A program made the translations under genes and the position numbers. Shown piece by piece: positions 1 through 11,345 of a stretch of 64,000 bases of DNA; positions within the stretch are counted from its first letter, which is position 1; each line of letters starts with the position of its first letter. A model generated the notes under the pieces. It had not been told where the DNA came from. It saw only the letters and a program-made list of their open reading frames with translations, and searched no databases. The stretch is from Isoetes taiwanensis (lineage: Eukaryota; Streptophyta; Lycopodiopsida; Isoetales; Isoetaceae). The DNA is taken from positions 436,001-500,000 of the forward strand of contig JAJEKV010000062.1 of the NCBI GenBank assembly GCA_021234155.1. The letters are read 5' to 3'.

Positions 1-1174
1 AGATATTTCTAGCAATCTACTATTTCCAGTGCTTGGCCCTGGTATAAAAAATCCGGTCTCTCCCTAGTTCTAAATACTATGATTTTTTATTTAGCCACAT
101 TCACCTTCATCCCTTTTGCAATGCAAAACTGTTCCAACCCATGCAAATGCTTCTATCATACTTGTTTTTTGTTGGCTAACAGCACTACATCATCTGCATA
201 TAATAAAAGCTGGATAAGATACGTACATATTTGTGTGCCCGACAATGATTGATCTTTCAGCCATTCTTCTAATTCATCTATGAATATGGCAACTAGAGTT
301 GGAGATAGCGGGCATCCTTGACGTAATCCAACCGTGCTTCTCATTAGTGTGCTTCAATTCACAGAGACTTTAATCAATACTTCTAAGTATAGCTGGGCTA
401 TGGCTTTCCTAATTTCTTCAGGGACCCCAAACCGTACCATTCTCTCACTTAACTTATCCCTTGAAACAGGGTCATTAATGCCTTTGCAAAATCAATGAAC
501 ACTACAAACAAAGCTGCATTCGGATTTCTAGCCTTCGACATCAATACTCTGAGTGCAAGGGCATGGTCTAAGGTGCTGTGTCCTTTTCTAAAACCCGCTT
601 GACATGGAGAGCGCTTATTATTCTCTTCTGCCCAAGAGCTACATTTATATTCCAAAAGACTGCCCATGATTTTTGCAAAGGTACTTCCAATAAGGATTGT
701 TCTGTAATTTGCCACATCTCTCTTATCTCCTGCTTTGTGAATTGGGTGGACCTTAAAGGTCCTTCAGCTATCTGACAAGCCATTTCTGATACCTTCATTT
801 ATCAAGTCTGTAAGCGTAGACAGTGTCCGCCGTCCGCCCCATTTTAGGAGCTCCACGCATACTCCATCCAACTCACATGCTTTACTATTAGCCATGTTAC
901 TTATTGTCTCCTTCACTTCAGACTCTGTGAAAACAATACAAGCATTGGAGGCTGTTTTTGGCATGCTATTATGACCACTCTTTTCATATAGGTCTTTGAC
1001 TAGTTTCAGCAGTGCATCTTCATCTAAACTAGCGTGATCAAATATGCCTCTATACATATCCCAAAAAGCTTTTGATGTGTATTTGAGCTGCTCTATCCGT
1101 TCTTTTTTCCTTTCCTTATAGTAATCATGCTTCTTTTCCCTCAAAAGTTGCTTGTACGGGATCAATATCCTCAT
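1..1174 (-). pseudogene. LINE reverse transcriptase remnant (cut by window edge)
   Basis: Three minus-strand open stretches (764-1174, 449-715, 156-344) in different frames read in order like one non-LTR retrotransposon reverse transcriptase. The first has the usual lead-in to the RT domain, ending in the type of motif around SKACELDGVCVELLK. The second contains QAGFRKGHSTLDHALALRVL and FVVFIDFAKA. The third contains LRQGCPLSPTL and the catalytic YADD box in LLLYADDVVLLAN. Frame changes and stops show that it is inactive. The 3' part lies beyond the left window edge. No endonuclease domain is seen upstream; an unrelated ORF abuts it instead, so the copy is truncated or chimeric. Confidence 0.85.
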
Positions 1175-1905
1175 GCTGGTAACTTAGCAAACGCTTAACC
1201 TGTGGCAGAAACTTAGTCAGGGAAAAATCGAGGAAGTCATTCATATAGTACTCAGCTAGCTCATAGAGGACTTTTATCTTCTTCTTGTGCTTGACATTGG
1301 CGATACGATATGTCCTAATAATATCATCATACCAAAAGGTACTCTTGCTCGTTGACATAAATTATCGGTAATGTATCCAGCCCGGTAAGTTTGGTCCCCT
1401 GGCTTCTATGTATTGGCATTTCCTCAGCCAACTGTTTCCATCGCACGATATCTTTCGGACTGACTCGGTCATCATCCTCCGAAGGAGAGGGGATGTGCAT
1501 CTTCCCCTTCTCTGTGGGTATATCCTCATCGTCCACATAATAGTCCATCAAGATGGCCAAGGAGCAGATCTCAAAGTAGATCTTATCATTCTGCTGTAGG
1601 GTGGAAGGGTGCTTGGCCCAACGAATAATGCCACAGAGGACGTTGGAGGCACGTCGGTCGCCTCCCATCATTCGTAGCAAAAGTGCTTGGCTAAGGTATA
1701 ACTGAGGAGGCTCTCCGTGTTGGATGCACTGGGGAATCATGCCCTGGATGTAAAACTCGAAGAATGCAGTATACTCAGGATGTGCCTGCATGTTAGTGAT
1801 GAGATCCACTTCTTGGAGCAAATAGGGATAGAGAATCTCGAAGGGCACCTGGTGGTCCCAATGTTCCCTGTCCATGTACCATTGTTGGCGCTTAGAGAAG
1901 TCCAT
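1125..1905 (-). pseudogene. Unknown retroelement-associated ORF with one frameshift
   Basis: An ATG at 1905 opens 192 codons to 1327. The reading then appears to continue in another frame to about 1125 (1125-1358), which suggests one frameshift near 1330-1350. I do not recognise the family. The protein is rich in W, Y, H and acidic residues, with an acidic stretch (SPSEDDDRVSPKD) near residue 145, and has no membrane segment or signal peptide. It lies upstream of, and on the same strand as, the LINE RT remnant and overlaps its start slightly. It could be a gag-like or accessory ORF of a different element into which the LINE fragment was placed. Function unknown. Confidence 0.45.
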
Positions 1906-2884
1906 GAGTCAAGAAAAAAAGAATAGGAGGAGAGAGGGCGCTTGGAGGAGCACAAAAATAATGGAACCCTAAAAGTGAGGACCACTTTTAATTATGCTGA
2001 CATTAGCTGAATGATTTCCCATGCATAATAGGATGCCATGAATTTGCAAGAGTAGTGATGGTGGCCAGATGCATGCTTAGATGATATAATAGGATGCTAC
2101 CTCTTGGGCATGACTATCATTTGCCATGACATATTTAACTTTGTTTTTGTATTTGATGCAATGGATGGGATTTCTGTACCTCTGGACAAAATGCTTAGCA
2201 GTTTGCTTGCCATCAGTTCTTTCAACAACAGTGACACTACATGCTTAGTCCATTTTATGGTTTCAATCTAAGCATTGGTGTCTAGCAAGATTCGTCTTGA
2301 TTGCAATTTTAATGACTTTCTATTCCTAATATTCTTATTTATATTAATTAGAAGAACTACTTTTTTAGACAGGTATAGCAAGGGCAATATAGTGGTACCT
2401 TGCCCATCTCCTCTTTTTTTTCCTTAACGCACTTGCATGGCCTGACATGGTTTTCAACTTGTCATATATGAAATCCAAATATGAAAGCAGAATAAATTGT
2501 GCTGCCACTCCCAAACTGCTATCTAGATTTACTGCTAATTGCTAAAGAATGCTATGAGTTCTCAACCTATGAGCCAAATAAAACATGGCAAAATAGGAAT
2601 ACAAAATGAATGAATGGAGATAAAAAGCTAGGGAACAAATGGGAGAAGATTCCCTTAACAAGGACCCCTTTTATGTCTATGGAATATGCATGTTATTTTA
2701 GGGTCCTATGATACAACCAATTGGCCAAAGCGAAGTGGTGTTCTCATTGAGCTCTTTAAAAACACTGAGTATAAATTGGTTCCCCATATTAGGGGTATAA
2801 AATTTTGAAAAAGCTTGAAAAATAAAAATGCTCTAAAACTAGGCAATCATCGATAGCATGATGAACATAAATAATACAAGATAA
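1906..2884. other. Non-coding stretch, no gene seen
   Basis: AT-rich sequence with stops in all frames. I see no gene, RNA gene or clear repeat here apart from the hairpin module that follows it. Confidence 0.5.
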
Positions 2885-2887
2885 AGA

Positions 2888-2952
2888 CAATCATCGGGAT
2901 GAAAAACCCCATCCTTTCGAGTTTCCAGAAAAAACCCTAATGAGAAACAGTC
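2888..2952 (-). repeat. Leader hairpin module, copy A (minus strand)
   Basis: Read on the minus strand, this has the shared core TCATTAGGGTTTT..., then AAACTCGAAAGG, GGGGTTTTTCATCCCGATGA. Flanking arms TCAT and ATGA pair, with outer GAC and GTC. The inner stem is AAACTC with GGGTTT, including one T.G wobble pair. It belongs to a four-copy family in this window (also at 26144, 43042 and 52250). No coding sequence or TATA module is visible next to this copy. Confidence 0.6.
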
Positions 2953-3425
2953 ACCAATGCTTTTGAGGAATGCCTGCAGCACCTAAACTAGAATGGAGAC
3001 AACTTCAATGCGTTGCACCAAACAAAAAGTTGAAGCAACCCAAAAGGGATACTCGACTGCTAGCATACATCGATCGAGAAGTACAAACACAATGGCAAGG
3101 CAACCCCAAGGATTTAGCGCGACCCCGCGCACTCCAACAACCAAGCAACCTACAGATTCAAGGCTGAAAAAAGAGAATGACCCGTTAGGGAGTTAGGTGA
3201 CTTGTCGAGGGAAACATCCAATTAATATTGCCTCGGAAGCTACAGTGCCATGCCAATTTGGAGGCTATAGTTCCACGCCAAGAAAATGAGATTATGCAAA
3301 AAAAATTGGAGGCCATTGGGCCAGAACATTGAAAGAAAAGAAGGGAAGAGAATAAAGAGAGATTAGAAGATATATAAAGAGAGGAGAAGAATAGACAGAG
3401 AATTTGAAATACACAAAATAATTGG

Positions 3426-3660
3426 ATATGTACCACACCTTTCACAAAGGCCCAGAAGAGACAAAAAAAAAACAACCCAGAGCATTATGCATTTGCACTT
3501 TGTTTTCCTTAATATGTACTATACCTTTCACAAGGCTCACAAGGGACAAAAAAAAAACAACCCAAGACCATTATGCATTGGCACCTTATTTTCCTTGATA
3601 TGTACTATACCTTTCACAAGGTTTAGAAGGGACAAAAAAAAGACAACCCGAACCATTACC
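3426..3660. repeat. Tandem repeat, 86-bp unit, about 2.7 copies
   Basis: The phrase ATATGTACYAYACCTTTCACAAGG recurs at 3426, 3512 and 3598, exactly 86 bp apart each time. Each is followed by a purine run ending in a poly-A tract, ACAACCC and then CATTATGCATTKGCAC. The third copy decays near 3660. The plus-strand ORF across it (3487-3744) is a consequence of the repeat and not a gene. Confidence 0.9.
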
Positions 3661-4594
3661 CCTTACACTTTAAATGAATCCCCCCTAAAACCCCTGCATA
3701 TTAGAGCTCCTCCTTCCAATTTCACAATACATGTATTGGATTAACACCATTAGGTACATCTACTTCACATTCGTTAGATCTTTCATAGGCTTGTACAACG
3801 TCATGTTTGCAAACTCATCACACAATGCATGCACTACTTCTATGGTATACTCGAGTTTTGGTCTATAATGCTACAACAAATATTGGAAAAGCATTTACAC
3901 CATTCTAGATGCATGCCTATATTATTGTTGTGAAGCCAGCCTAATGGTTCCTCAAAATCGGGCCTTCCCTTCGGACTTCCCTTTTTCACCATTAATATCA
4001 AGATAAGCAAGAAGATCTTTGAGATCAAATGAAAGCTTTGATTATCCAATTCAACTTTTAGACGAATAAGGAAGCATATCAGTGACCTTTTTCTAGAACG
4101 AAAGGGTATGAAGGAGCACAAGAAGAAAGCTTCTAGAACAAAAGGATGAGGCTTGCTGCTTCAGATTTACAAAGGGTTAAGAGCAGTTTGAGGATTGCAT
4201 ATACAAGTGGGTGAACTTACCAACTTTGCATAGCTTGCTTTTTGTTCTTGCATTGGTCTGAAGCATCATAATTTGCCATATGGACATGCAGCTTCATCAC
4301 AGGCCATGTGCATGGAAAAAATGACATTTGAGATCTTAAAAAGGCCTGTATGAATGCCCCGTGTTAAAGCATTTTTCAGACAAAGATGGATGTATAAATG
4401 GTGCAGATCGATGTTCTACGAGGGCATGGTTCTTTCTTTTGGTAGTAAGCGACCATGGCATTAAGCCCATGGACGTCAAATAAAGGAGCCTTTTACGTAA
4501 TAAGACGACTACTGGCACTTCCACGTTAATTACTTCTGTTCGCATTTTAAATGAGCAGACGTGTTTAAATCCAATGTACTTTACCATAGTAGAA
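3661..4594. other. Intergenic stretch and 3' flank of the TYW gene
   Basis: No supported gene. Minus-strand ORFs 3840-4121 and 4336-4587 show no recognisable domain. The second lies just beyond the TYW stop codon and may be part of its 3' untranslated region. Confidence 0.4.
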
Positions 4595-7500
4595 TCACAT
4601 CAGTTTGGTGCCTTCATAACTACAATGCACATCTGCCACTAAATGCCGAATATGTGGTGCATACCATTTGACGCGTTCCATATGAGTTAATTGCACTTGC
4701 CAGCTCCTCCCTAACAAACGAAGAGACAAACAATATATTGTGCTTTAGGACCAAAGGCTTCAGAAACATCCCCAAAGGTATAAATGTTGCACCTTGTGAA
4801 AGAGCATAATTTATAATCTTATCCTTCAAGTATTCAGCCCATGCCTTCTCCTCTGTATCCTTAACGTTGGCATGAACATGAAGCATTCCACCATCAGGTC
4901 TGTATTTCAACATTTAAATACCATAAGCAGTTGTTCCTCTAGAGGTAACTATCCAGCACAATAGTTTGTGGATGCATACCGTAGTGCTTTTACAGCTACT
5001 GACCAGCTTTCCTCACTACTAGGTAGAAGACCCAAGCAGACCCGGTTTGCAATACCCTAAACACAAACCCATATATCAGCTCAAATCAGAGGCATACAAA
5101 CAGAAAGTAGTAAATATATACTTAAAGAAGAACATCTGTCTACAGTATTATCACCATACTCCATAATACCTTTTATAAGTAAATGAATACCTGTGGAGCA
5201 GTTATTCGATTGTCGCCTTCAATGACAATACATCGAGCATCCACTGCATTAACATGTAAGTTGTGCCTCAAGGCCAGAAGTGCATGAGGATTCCATTCGC
5301 ATGCATATACCATTTCTGCACCTGACCTGGCACAAAAATTTCATATATAAATTATAAATAATTGAAACATGACAAAACACTCAAGTGCGACTTATTGAAA
5401 TAAGATCGGTGTTTATGCAACAGGAGAACTCCTATTGGTTTGAACGGACGTGCAACAAAGACAAAGAAACTTCTTTTCTGAAACAACCACACTTTTCTAC
5501 TCAAGACTGATGACCATGCACGAATATTGTTTCCACTACATGCCATCTGCGGAGCAAATAAGTACTCATATTTCCAAGCAGCACGCCCTCGCATGCAATG
5601 GGTGAAGCTCACGTGTTATTATTATTGGTTAAGACTTATTCGTTGGAACTAAAGTATAACTATGTACATCCAGCTTTAAGTGGTTCCAGGTCTTATCTAA
5701 GTGCCAAGAAATGTGTTTGCCCCCCATTATCTCCACAAGAAAATGAGTTGGAAACTATATACTACAGCATGAATGCTAGTACATTTCTCAATGCATGCAT
5801 GTAATATTTTATCATAACTACGACGTCTCGTGTTTATCATAGCTCTTGTCTACTATGAAGCCAGCCAAGCTTACATAAAAACTGCATTTTACTATGTGCA
5901 ATGACTCTGGTTTCTCATGTTTGGTTAGACATTGTTTGACTGTGCAACAAGAAAAGGAAATTATATGCATACCTGACAAGAAATGGCAATGTGAAATATC
6001 CAATTCCTGCAAAGAGGTCGACAACAATTTCACCCACGCAGTTCATACGCGATACCCTTATCCTTTCAGAAATGTTTCCGGATGAAAACATGCATTTAGT
6101 TGCATCAAAAGAATATACTATTCCATTTTCTCGATGCATGACCCATGCATTGTTCCCATAAAGTATCTGCAGGGTACTGTCTCTTGTTCCTGTAGAAGCC
6201 ACAGTTCCCTGCAATTGTATCATAAGAAGCTTTTTAAAAGTGCTTCTAAAGACAAGTCTAATGGAATCATTAGCCAGCCTGATAGTCTTGTGGTATGAAA
6301 GACTGTGTTATGAAACTTAAAGTAATTATTGAACAAAAATAATGAAAAAGCAAACCTGTCGTGCAATTCGAGACACATTAAGTATTTCAGCCAGAATAAT
6401 CCAGAGTACATCTCCCAGAGATGCCCAACTATTGCTGGTCAAGGAATTAGCAGGCAGAACTGCCATGTCACCAAGACACTCCCATCTGGAAGATAATGAT
6501 GTCTTTTAAAAAAATATACCTGCAAGCTATAGACCATTCAATCAGCTAATCATAAATTACTTACCGAGCTGGCAACTCTTCAACCAGGTGTATAGGAAGG
6601 TTGTTGTCTCTCAGTAATAAACTAATACGTTCTCTCATTATACTGTATGGACTCACAGCACAATTGCGTCTATCTGATACTTCTACTTCTCTGGCTTCTC
6701 CTCCATTGATGATGCATCTTTCTAATGCCAGCTTTGCCTGTGACCTATCAGTTCCACCTTCAAGATTTAGAGATGAGACGTCATTTTCCTTTTCCAAAAG
6801 TAACTGCTTCATGCAAATAATTTGATTCGCAGCAACTAGTGTAATAGGAAATGCAACTTTAGCACCCATGCATGTTATCTGAACCTTTCTTTCCCTGTCA
6901 ATCCAACCAAGGGTTTTCAATGCATCCTTGCCAATCTTTGCAAGAATAGAATCAAGCTGAAAAACCCATCCATTCTTCTTCGCGCCAACTTCTTCTGTAA
7001 TGTCTGTCCTGGAAGTAAGCACCATGGCTTTTTGAGAGGTCTTCATCTTTGTATCTTCTAGTGCATTTACTGCAAGAGTGGATTGTTGGGAAAAGGGCGA
7101 TACAATGTCAGGTCTATCCTTAAGCAAGTGTTCTCCATTTGCCTCATAAATATGACAACCTACATCAATCAAGAAAGGGTTGCTAAAACTTGTTCCAAAT
7201 GCAAAGCATGAGGTTCCACCACCAACAACAATAAGTTTATTCTCAAAAACAGTGACTGTATGCCGCACAAGAACGGTGTCGGAAGGCACTTGAACTCTAT
7301 ACTGCTTCCAACTCATGCACTTTGTATCCAATATGAACAACTCATTGCTCTGTTTTGTGATAGGACATCCACCTAGTAGTGCCATGTATTGACCAAAAGC
7401 AGTGCATGAATGTGAAAACCTTGGAACGGGTTGGTCACCAATTGTGGTCTCCTTCGTCCATGTACATGTGGAGATGTCAAACATATAAATATCACCAAAG

Positions 7501-9851
7501 ATAGTGGCGCCATCAAATCCACCAAACATGTAAAGTTTGTTACCAATTGCAATTAATGAATGTGAATACCGTGGAGATGGTATGTCGCCTCTACATTCAA
7601 GTAATGACCAATGTCTCAAGTGGGTATCCAACACTAGCAGGTCACCATAAGCTACAGATCTTCCTAAACCCCCATGAATGTAGATTCTTGAACCAAGCGA
7701 TGCACCTGCATGGCGATGCCTACAAAAGAGATGCTGATATCATAAGATCCAAAGGAAAAGCAAAACAAGAATCTCTGAAGCATCCAAAGCTCTAGAAAGG
7801 GTGTTTGCAGCATCATGAGATTGTACCTAGGTAGAAATTTTGCCCCAGTGGTTTTCACATTATTCCATTGCAACGTATCTATGTCAAGGACCATAACTTC
7901 TTGGAGAGGAGTGCTTGGATCCTCCCTCCCACCTATCACCCACATCTTATCACCTAAGACAAAAGCCCTATGTCCCATCCTTGGAGAAGGTGGCTCAATA
8001 GTATCCAAATGTTTGATAGTCCCATTGAATTGGTCAAGTAGTAAGGTATCAGATAATCGTGCATGTCTTCCAACGCCACCATATCCTCCAAATATCAGCA
8101 ATGAAGATTGTCTGATAGTACCAACTGGTGAAGATATTGTGCATGTGGTGTGTCCCCAACGGTGCAACCATTCTATAGATCCACTAGAGAGAATCAAATT
8201 GGAGAATGCAAGCCCTGCATCATTGTACACTGTATAGATTTCTCAGATTGAGATGGTTTTCACCATTTAAACTCTTGCAGCTTATCCAGCACATTACATC
8301 ATAAACAGAAACAACAATTGCTCTTTTCAAAAGTAGAGCTATGCAAGAGAAATAACAAGGACAAAATTTTCGCAACTAACGATGTTCTGAACAACATGGA
8401 GAACATAGACATTTAAGGTTTCCATAAAAGCTGACTACACATAAGATGTTTAGGCGTAGCGGAACTGTTCGTGCTGCTGAATGCATGTGCTTGCAGATAC
8501 AAAAAACAGAAAAAGCATTAAGTGATTCGCAACAAAAATGTCTATTCAGTAATCATATTAATACAAAAATGCACCACTTGGAACTTCCATGTGATTTCCA
8601 CCTATAAGAGAAGTTTCATGCAGTGCCTACATATCTATTACCTAGAAAACCTTTGTTCGGTGTGCCTTCATCAATAGAAATTTGTAAAGGACTTCTCAGC
8701 TGTGACTCTAGATTATTAAGGCGCTCCAAAATGCGCTTCTGTCTATTTCCCAGCACAAGTAACTTTTTTTGAAGAGTCTTAGGCAATGCTGTTAACGGGC
8801 ATCCATTCTGTGAGTTGTCTGAGAATACGGACTGGTCAGTTATATTCCCATTATTATTTGGCTGAAGCACAGCAGCATATGGGCATGTAATTCCTATTTT
8901 GAACTGCAATACAGAAGACTGATAAGTAGCTTTAGTAGATAATGGAAGTACAATTTCTAAACCTATCCTTGTCCTCTAATACCCATGCTTTGCAATAAGA
9001 ACGTGCAGTGATAAAAACTGGCTGGTTCTAGGTAGATGCAAAGGCATGGTAATAAACCTAAAGTTAATTTGATTCTATTTTAATAGCATGCTAATCACAA
9101 ACCTGATCAGTAAAGGATGCGAGGAACCTAGACGTCCTTTCTCTGTTCACATACATCTTGTTATTTGATAATTCAGTAAGAAACTTCAAGTATTCTTCGG
9201 AGACCATCAACCTGCCCATTCGTGCAATTGGAACTTCCAAGCGAATAGAGCAGCGTATAGCTACAATGACACGCTTCCCAATGCTTGTAATCCCTGCGAA
9301 GCCACTAAAATATTCAGGAAAAATTGAACATCCTCTATCATTTATTCACGAAGCATTTGTTCTAAAATCGACTACCAGGCAACTTAAGGCGAACCTGACT
9401 CTCGAAAACCAGCCCCCAAGGCACAGGTAACAAGCTTCTGTGCAGCCAGAACAGAAATGCATTCCAAAGCCAATATGAAAGGCTCAAATCTGAACACCAG
9501 AAGCCCTTCCATGGACTGATTGTACTTTCCATTTATAGCAGCCAACAAATCATTGAATTCAACATTCTCATGACTTACAAATAGCCAATCACCACCCTTC
9601 TTCTGCGGTTTCTGCTTGGCACAACCTTGAATATTATTCGGACTTTTGGCAGAAAAATTTTGATCAATGGGCTCCAGAAATAGAGTTATACGGCCAGAAC
9701 AGGAACTGGTAGTGAAAAAGGCAGGGTGCCCATTGATAGATTCAACGAGGCCAAGAATTGGAGCATCAAGACCACCCTTACGAGAACGATCCACTTGGTC
9801 AGAAGCCAAGATTGTTAGAACTCTTCTCTTTCGCTCGTGGAAGGCGTCCAT
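4595..9851 (-). CDS. TYW2/3/4: tRNA wybutosine-synthesizing fusion protein (TYW3-Kelch-TYW2), 11 exons
   Basis: Predicted exons: 9395-9851, 9103-9293, 8642-8903, 7827-8229, 6565-7719, 6356-6485, 5973-6208, 5191-5326, 4980-5056, 4793-4899, 4595-4695. All introns are GT-AG and the sum is 3255 nt, an intact 1084-aa frame from ATG 9851 to TGA 4595. Residues 1-216 are a TYW3 methyltransferase domain (FFTTSSCSGRITLF; then RCSIRLEVPIARMGRLMVS). Residues 217-303 are a linker. About 304-610 are Kelch repeats, as in the C-terminal part of TYW4 (several GG..RYSHS, YMFGGFDG and LIVVGG blades). The C-terminal third is a TYW2 aminocarboxypropyl-transferase domain of the TRM5/TYW2 fold, with SAM motif DLFAGIGYFTLP near residue 930 and the family ending KWYAPHIRHLVADV. 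By family knowledge it modifies the guanosine next to the anticodon of tRNA-Phe. The TYW4 methyltransferase domain itself is absent. Splice sites are inferred by eye; exon 11's acceptor is the least typical. Confidence 0.93.
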
Positions 9852-9864
9852 GGTTTAGGGTTTA
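9852..9864 (-). promoter_or_regulatory. Telo-box directly upstream of the TYW start codon
   Basis: On the minus strand the sequence TAAACCCTAAACC ends immediately before the ATG. AAACCCTAA telo-boxes are common in plant promoters and 5' leaders of translation-related genes. The role here is inferred. Confidence 0.5.
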
Positions 9865-10435
9865 TCAATCCCGCATTTTTCAAACAAGATGTTAACGGAT
9901 TAATGGATTGCCCATTGGAATGACTCCCAATTAGACCTCTAACTAACTTATTAGGTTATGTGTAATTTCTGTGATACAAGTTCCCTGTCACCACACCATG
10001 CAGAAATATTTGCAAGTATAAGGGTGCATCCCCATTACGCTAAAAAATCGTTGGTACGTGTGACACCTTGCAAGTTACAGGCACCGGAGGAGCGTTCCCA
10101 TTCCACAACCGGACTTTGATTTTGCTGATATGGCACAGGTCTGGAACTCCAATTCAGATGGATTTGAAAGCTTCTGAATACCCTAAATCAGAACTGAGTT
10201 TGTCTTCTAGCAAGATTTCATTTGTCCTCTTTCTGATTTCGTTTGTCTTCTTCCTCAGAACTGGCCAGAACGCATCACAGGTGCAATAGGAATCGTGTTC
10301 TTCAGAAACCGGCAACTGGGACCGTGAAATTGGTGCATAAAATTGCCGGTGCTGGCTAATGGGAATACACCCTAATACAGCGTTTTAATGGCCAAGGAAG
10401 ATGATGCCCAATGTTTAATACCACATTCTAATGGC
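9865..10435. other. 5' flank of the TYW gene, no gene seen
   Basis: This is the upstream side of the minus-strand TYW gene and probably holds its promoter. No clear TATA box was chosen. The plus ORF 10068-10289 has no recognisable features. Confidence 0.35.
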
Positions 10436-10553
10436 AAAGGAAGATGCTCTTATGTATATATAAATGATCTTTTTGTGTTGATTCTGGGGAGTCAACAGAA
10501 AGGAAGATGCTCTTATGTATACATAAATGATCTTTTTGTGTTGATTCCGGGAA
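10436..10553. repeat. Tandem duplication, 63-bp unit
   Basis: AAAGGAAGATGCTCTTATGTA begins at 10436 and again at 10499. The two units differ at only a few positions through GATCTTTTTGTGTTGATTC. It lies between the TYW gene and a LINE relic. Confidence 0.85.
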
Positions 10554-10621
10554 GGAAACAAAGGACGACGTCGTTAGGCGGAGCCCCCTTGTTGACTCCC
10601 CCCAATCAACACTAAATTTCA

Positions 10622-11345
10622 GTGGTTTAGAGCAAGTGCTCAAGGCATCTAGATGTTGTTGCATACTAATTGGGGTGTAGGCTAAACGATCCACATCATC
10701 TGCATACATGAATAGCGGGACGACATGATGAGCAAGTCTATCCATCCCCCACCCCCAAACCTCCATGATGTGCAAGCCAAGCCTCAAAATGATAAATGTA
10801 TAACCCAAATAGTGTAGGAGAGAGTGGCCTTGGGTGGTATTCATGCTAAACATGTTTTATAAGGCCTGTATATGGCATCCTGTGGACTCTCAGTCGTATC
10901 AATCTTTCCCATAGTTTCTCCCTAGGGACCTTATTGAAAGCTTTGGGAAAGTCCACAAAGCATTAATATAGATCCTATCATTTGTTTCTGATTTTCTATC
11001 AAGGTGCGCAATGTGAAGATATGGCATATGGTTGAACGCTGGGGTCTAAAGTCTGCTTGTGCAATTGTGTACCCCCTCTGATTCCTCTGTCCATGCCATC
11101 AATTGCTACTCAAAATACTGGCCAACAATTTTCCAACAATGAGCTGACTATGAATGTGCAGTAGTTAGCAGGGCAATGTGGATCTTTTGCCTCATGTATT
11201 GGGACCATCCGGCTAACTCCATTATGAGGGGAAGCCTTCCAGAAGGGCTCCATTGAACAAACTAGTAAGAACGGGGACAATATGTGGCCTATTTTTATAA
11301 TTTTGCCTGCTTGCCATCTAAATTTGCAGTTTTTCCATTTGCGAG
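10622..11345 (-). pseudogene. LINE reverse transcriptase remnant
   Basis: Read on the minus strand, the segment contains FVDFPKAFNKVPREKLW near 10900-10960 and, further on, the catalytic box in LFMYADDVDRLAY near 10690-10720, in the order expected of a non-LTR retrotransposon RT. Frames change and stops interrupt it, so it is dead. Its 5' side ends close to where Helitron-type coding sequence begins on the other strand (about 11345). One element was therefore inserted into, or truncated by, the other. Confidence 0.8.

Noticed and set aside
7815-8237. 140-aa plus-strand ORF
   Set aside because: Antisense of the Kelch exon of the TYW gene.
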